From assembly GCA_037957365.1 (NCBI GenBank), contig JARHVA010003524.1, forward strand, positions 310,001 through 374,000: a stretch of 64,000 bases of DNA, in the 5' to 3' direction. Below the pieces are notes generated by a model. It saw only the letters and a list, made by a program, of their open reading frames with translations, did no database searches and was not told the origin of the DNA. The first letter of the stretch is position 1; every line of letters begins with the position of its first letter. This DNA is from Torreya grandis. Lineage: Eukaryota > Streptophyta > Pinopsida > Cupressales > Taxaceae. The position numbers and the translations under genes are program-made. Of this stretch, positions 57,101-64,000 are shown in pieces.

Positions 57101-58016
57101 ACCAAGGATATTTTCACTAAAATAGGGTTACAAGGAATATGCTTGCCTAGAGAGAAAACATGTGAATGGTGAGAGAGATTATAGAAAAAGTATGTAAAGA
57201 TGATTGGATTGGGGTATTTAATAGATGTCTAATGAAAATAAATAATTTGGACTCCATGAATATGACTTGTCAACCCATAATGATCTCAAGATATGACACT
57301 TGTCATTGATATTACTACACTTATTTCTCTCTCCTTCTCACATTCTCCCATATATACAACCTTGAATGGCTTGTTATGGATCCTCCACCTGAGTATGGTG
57401 AAGCCCTACTCATTTGTATACCTTTGATTAATAATATTACTAGTTTTAACTCCTTTTATGATTGTACTGAGTGTGTATGTGTGGATAGTTGATCTTATTA
57501 AGTGATTTGCTTAGTATTCCTTGACATGTTGTCCTATTATAACACCTATATGTAGTTTTAAAGCTCACTTGAAAGTCATGTGAAGTGTTTAAGTGAAGCG
57601 TAAGGGTTGAGTATGTTTGACTATTCATTAGTTCCATTTTATACCTCTTGATTAGTCCTCCTAGCCTAAACATGTATCAAAACCTCCACATTAAAATGCT
57701 AATGTAAGAGATTTAGATTGGGAGTAGTGTATGGTTAGATTAGTTTCATGGTCTACATGTGCACATGTAGTTGGTTGGTAGTAATTAATTAGTTTGGTGC
57801 ATAACCTCATTTAGGATTTATAATAACTCTTTTTTCTCTTTTCTAAGAAACTAAATAGCTTATTAGTAGCTTGAGTGAAGCATCAAGGGAGCTAGCCCAA
57901 ATCTAGAGGTTTAGTCCACTTAGAGGTCACCCACAACCTAGGACTAACCTCATTATATAAATCAAGTGAGAGGGCTTGAAGACACCCTATCAAGGGTGAA
58001 AATTTGAACTATAACA
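54161..58016 (+). repeat. 3' LTR (about 3.86 kb) of the giant-LTR element
   Basis: Starts TGTTAGCCAATTTTTGCTACC after GGAGGTCACCAAATA and ends CTATAACA. Relative to the 5' LTR it has a deletion at about 57289 (ATGATCTCA joined to AGATATGAC). Confidence 0.85.
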
Positions 58017-60098
<2,082 letters not shown>

Positions 60099-60156
<58 letters not shown>

Positions 60157-60485
60157 TTGGATTTTTACTATTTTTGGTGGGATCCTTACCCTATATGATT
60201 TTTTATATAGCTCCAACTGCTTTGGGAGATAATCGAGGGCCCAGATCTCCAAGTGACCATCTATCACAAGTACCAAAATGACCAATAATGACCATAACTA
60301 GCTTGAGAATACTAATGAATGGCCATAATCAGACCAAGAATACCATTAATGGCCATAATTAGCCCTAGAATACCAATGATCAACCATAAATGACATCCAA
60401 TACCATACTGAGATTTAAACCTGGGTAGTGCTTGTAGCAACCAAGTCACTTTACCAACTCACCCACATCTCATCGGTGTGGATCA
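60099..60485 (-). mobile_element. tRNA-derived SINE, copy 2, with (GT)n tail
   Basis: On the minus strand the head has GAGTTGGTAAAGTGA (60446-60460 on +) and GGTTTAAATC (60412-60421), with the same 24-base gap as copy 1. Degenerate units with TATGGCCATTAATGGTATTC follow, then a body with CTCGATTATCTCCCAAAGC, and it ends in about 55 bases of (GT)n. CATATTA at 60082-60088 and 60486-60492 may be the target duplication. It is diverged from copy 1 at 18817-19182. Confidence 0.6.
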
Positions 60486-60999
60486 CATATTATTATTGAG
60501 CCTTACATGTTGATATATTTCTATAGTTACATGTGTTATAAATGTAATTTCAATTATTATAACAATTAAGCTTACTTTTTATATTAAACATGATATATTT
60601 AATCATTTATTTTGAGATGAGTTATTTGTATGGCTATTCCTCACATCAAAAGGGGGCATCTATCTACCATTCTACCACCTGATTTATAGATTTATAGAGT
60701 TGCCAAAGATATTAATAGAGTCACTAGAGATATGACTAAGATGTTTACTTCCTTGATCAAGAAGTAGATAATTACCTATACTCTATTGAATCCTAGTTTC
60801 CAATTGTAGTTTTTAGTTCCAATACTATGCTTACCAAAGATACAAGGTGGTTCACATACCACTGGGTTTATTAGTTCCTATGTAAATTTTCCCTAATTTT
60901 ACTAATTTAATTTTATTACATTCACACTGATTTAGTAGGACATTAATCTACTTGCACATATTTTTGTTTGCTTATAGGTACACCTAATATACTTGCACA
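60486..60999. other. intergenic: nothing recognised
   Basis: AT-rich sequence with no ORF, domain or terminal repeat that I can support. Confidence 0.4.
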
Positions 61000-61700
61000 T
61001 GTAAGGCTAATTTTGGTATAATCCATATGATCACTATGTATTTTTATGTTTTCATGTACTTGGCATGTTTTTTTGTTCATTTTGATCTTTTAGACACTTT
61101 CACCTCACATTGGACCCATTATAGCCTTTCATCATCATCATTTCCTCTTAAAAATCTCACATCTCTTAGTTGTATGCAACAAGATCCATCTAGTCATCCT
61201 CACGGTACCTTGATCTCTAGTTTGAGCCCTTTTCTAAACATGAACATAATTTATGGTCCTCAATTATGGCATGATCATTATTGATGTTCCACAATTTCAG
61301 CATAACCATAATTGGTGGTGGTCGATTATGGTCGCTTACCTTTTGTGGGTTATTTTTCTTGTGCTAGTGCCTTGATTATGAGTTCTCACTATGTTTCATG
61401 TTCAACCTATGCGTGAATTTATATTTAAAGAACTTGTATATACAAATTTACCCTAAGCCATTTCATCATATTGTTGTACCATATAAATATCTTACATTCC
61501 AAGTCTCTTACACACATTGATTAAGTTTAATCAAGATTTATACATATTGCTCAAGGAGCCTAACATTGAACCTACACTTTCCTCATCATCTATTCAAGTC
61601 TTATGATAATACACTCGTACAAAAATAAGGAAATAAAGAAACATATAGTTGCATTTTATTATTTACAATAAGTGGTGAATTCATTTCTATACACGTGAGC
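61000..61700. repeat. dispersed repeat, partner of 37450-38150
   Basis: Same order and orientation of shared blocks as the 37450 copy; more decayed around the primer-site-like motif. Confidence 0.55.
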
Positions 61701-64000
61701 TAGGATGACCAACATAACAATTCTATTTCTCTCTATAGATTATGACATAAACAAGAGATAAAAATAGAGCCCATGTATACTCAAAGACAATGATGTATGC
61801 ATGAAAATAGTAGATCTAGTAGAGCGTAATACACACTTAATATCAAGGGGTATAAGGTTTAAAGCATATGCCTGAATATGGGATATGGGTTCTAACTAGA
61901 TCCCAAGGTAAAATCAATAATGCAAAGCAATGGTTGAAATAAAAGGGTATCAAGGATATAATAAGGAACCCACATGCAAGGAATTGATGAACAAGGTTAA
62001 CCTAGATCTAAGATATAAAATAATACTAAGGTAGATAAGATATCAATTATATCAGGGTAAGTTGTAATGTAGTCTAATAAAATTTAGCCTTGATTAGGTT
62101 ATAAACTATAGTCATAGTGGCAAGCCTAAGCACCCTATAATACACTAGATTATTCAACATAAATGTAACCTATGGAAGGATAGCAACATACATGTTACTC
62201 TAACAATGAACACAACATATCTATCTACTAAGTAAACAAAAGCAAATATAATAGGGATAAAGATACTTACCTTGGATTGACTTGTCGACACACCAATCAT
62301 ACCTTTTGATTTAGTATCACTTTGTAAGAAATGTTGTAGGTGAAGACCTCACATGGATAGGATGAAGAGATAGATGTCCCTAGTTAAGAAACCCAAAGAC
62401 CAGGGGGCACCTCCTTGGTTCAAATACTCATATTGAGCTTTAAAGACTTTAAACAAAACTTGATATCCACAAGAAAAATACTTATCTTCTATAAATCCTC
62501 CATTTACTACTTAATGGAAATAAATACAAGTGAAAGCAATGAATATGAGTGTTATGTGTGTTGGGAATGATATTTATGACCCATATATTTGGATCCAAAC
62601 CCATAAATCAACTTTTATTCTAATAATATGATATCAATTCATATCAATATAATAAAATAGTATTGGCTGACCCAATACTATAACGATAGTCATGATACAA
62701 TACAAAAGACATTAGTAGAGTTATAATTATACTAATACAATACATGGATAAACAAGAAATAAACTGTATCACCCTAGTCGTTACAATTGGATATATAGGG
62801 TGGCTAGCATAACTGTGTAAAATGAGACATATAAGGAAGAAGGAAAGAGACTTTGAGGAGGCCACACTGATATTAATGAAGGTATGAAAAAATATTATGT
62901 AAAAATCCCTTGTAAAATACCATGAGCCATACCCAACCCTTTCATAGTGTAATCCTTAGGATGTGCAATAAATAAGATTGATGTGTTGATGAGTTCTACC
63001 ATTGGGATTTATAGTAAAATAATAAAGATGAAAAATAGTGGTGTAAACATATGCCCCACGTGAATCTCATCACATGTCACAATAATGTAACACAAGATGG
63101 TGTTTTGGAAAATATACATAGCAACCCAAAAGCATAAATGGAAATGCTATAAGAATGAAAGTAAGGATGAAAGTGAATAAAAGTAAAATAATATAAATAT
63201 GTACCTTAACTTACCTTGATAATTATAGATATGACACTATATGTGATGTAGATGAAATGTGCCAATCTAGAAGTATGATGAGCTTGCCTAAAAAATAAGA
63301 AAAAAATCCAATTCTCTAGAATTTTTTCTATTAGTACCATAAAATTTATTACTTTTATAGGATCCTAGAACTTATTTTAGTTCATCCAAAAGAGATATGA
63401 AAACAAATATATAATAAAAATATGAAATATAAAGGTAAATATCAATATATTTTGAATTTTGGATTAGAAGGCATTAACAGGATAAATGGTAAATCATTTA
63501 GTCATTTGCTATTTTTAGAAACTTAAAACTCTAGATAACCATTTTTGGCATGATGAGAGATGATGATTAGAGGATGATGAGGCAGATGTGTAGGAGGTAT
63601 ATAATGAGGTGCCCCAAGATCCATGTAGGTAGGTGATACATTTAATATTAGGTTTGGTAGATATAATACACTTAGGAAATATAAATGTAGGGGAAAACCC
63701 ATGTAGTGTAATGTACCCCAACAAGCATCAAAATATGGAGAACATCTTGACAGATAATGGGTAGGAGGTAGAACACCAAATTTTATGCCTTAGGTATTCA
63801 TGCGGGCCTTATGAATAAATTAATACCAAAAAATAACTATGTTGGCCATGCTGATGTAGTTGTGAGTTAAAAAATCAAAATCTTGGCTGATACCATGGGA
63901 AGAGGCCAATATAGTTATGATGCAAAAAAATGATGTATTGGTCAATACCATAGTAAGTATTTGATACAATATAAATTCTCATGAATTTTTTGATAAAATA
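61701..64000. other. unassigned AT-rich sequence
   Basis: No gene or element recognised. The last 200 bases contain degenerate repeats of TTGG(C/T)(T/C)(G/A)ATACCAT and GCCAATATAGTTATGATG-like blocks (about 63840-63960), and similar TTGGCTGACCCAATACTATA text is at about 62661-62682. Confidence 0.4.

Larger units (their letters stand above)
47140..58016 (+). mobile_element. giant-LTR non-autonomous retrotransposon (LARD-like), 10.9 kb
   Basis: Two direct repeats of about 4 kb (47140-51164 and 54161-58016) start TGTTAGCCAATTTT and end TATAATA or TATAACA. The 3.0-kb interior shows no protease, RT or integrase motif. It keeps stretches of acidic and Pro-rich coding-like text (for example 52657-52893). 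The sequence after the 5' LTR, TTAGCACGCTCGATGGGAC, is the likely primer-site region. LTRs this long with an interior lacking pol fit large retrotransposon derivatives. It sits inside Gypsy-like element 2. Confidence 0.8.

Overview
This window looks like nuclear DNA of a seed plant with a large, repeat-filled genome. A gymnosperm is my best guess: a conserved plant gene here has 13 kb and 10 kb introns packed with old LINE, Copia, SINE and satellite-like debris, and its downstream flank is nested Ty3/Gypsy-type LTR retrotransposons. The species cannot be named from the sequence alone.

The only gene I can reconstruct completely is on the + strand, 1128-31952. It is a brassinosteroid-signalling kinase (BSK, receptor-like cytoplasmic kinase XII) of ten exons. 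All nine introns have GT-AG ends and the phases join without a break, giving a 492-residue protein: an N-myristoylation-type start (MGC), a kinase-like domain (pseudokinase features) and C-terminal TPR repeats. The coding sequence is 1,479 bases spread over 30.8 kb.

Layout. 1-1127: flank and leader, with a tandem triplication, two identical bZIP-type TGCCACGTCA sites and two small upstream ORFs. Intron 1 is made of higher-order repeats. Intron 2 holds a repeat that also occurs in intron 4. Intron 3 holds a Copia relic (4909-9350) in which a processed fragment of a different kinase (RLCK-VII/PBL type) starts 36 bases after the primer-binding site. It also holds an antisense LINE fragment with a solo LTR inside it. 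Intron 4 holds a tRNA-derived SINE, minisatellites, a 255-bp duplication and a perfect 13-bp hairpin. Intron 5 holds three tandem copies of a unit of about 360 bp.

32-64 kb: no intact host gene seen. It contains a 2.4-kb non-autonomous LTR element (about 34.07-36.49 kb), a decayed Ty3/Gypsy element with gag, protease, RT, RNase H, integrase and a chromodomain-like tail (39625-45177), and a second Gypsy-like element with gag and protease (45178-47139). The second element is interrupted by a 10.9-kb element with LTRs of about 4 kb and no recognisable pol (47140-58016). Beyond that lie a long alternating CA tract, a second copy of the intron-4 SINE (about 60.10-60.48 kb) and a repeat pair shared between about 37.45 and 61.0 kb.

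I found no rRNA, tRNA or CRISPR features. The points most worth a second look are the kinase fragment captured in the Copia relic, the SINE family with dinucleotide tails, and the giant-LTR non-autonomous element.
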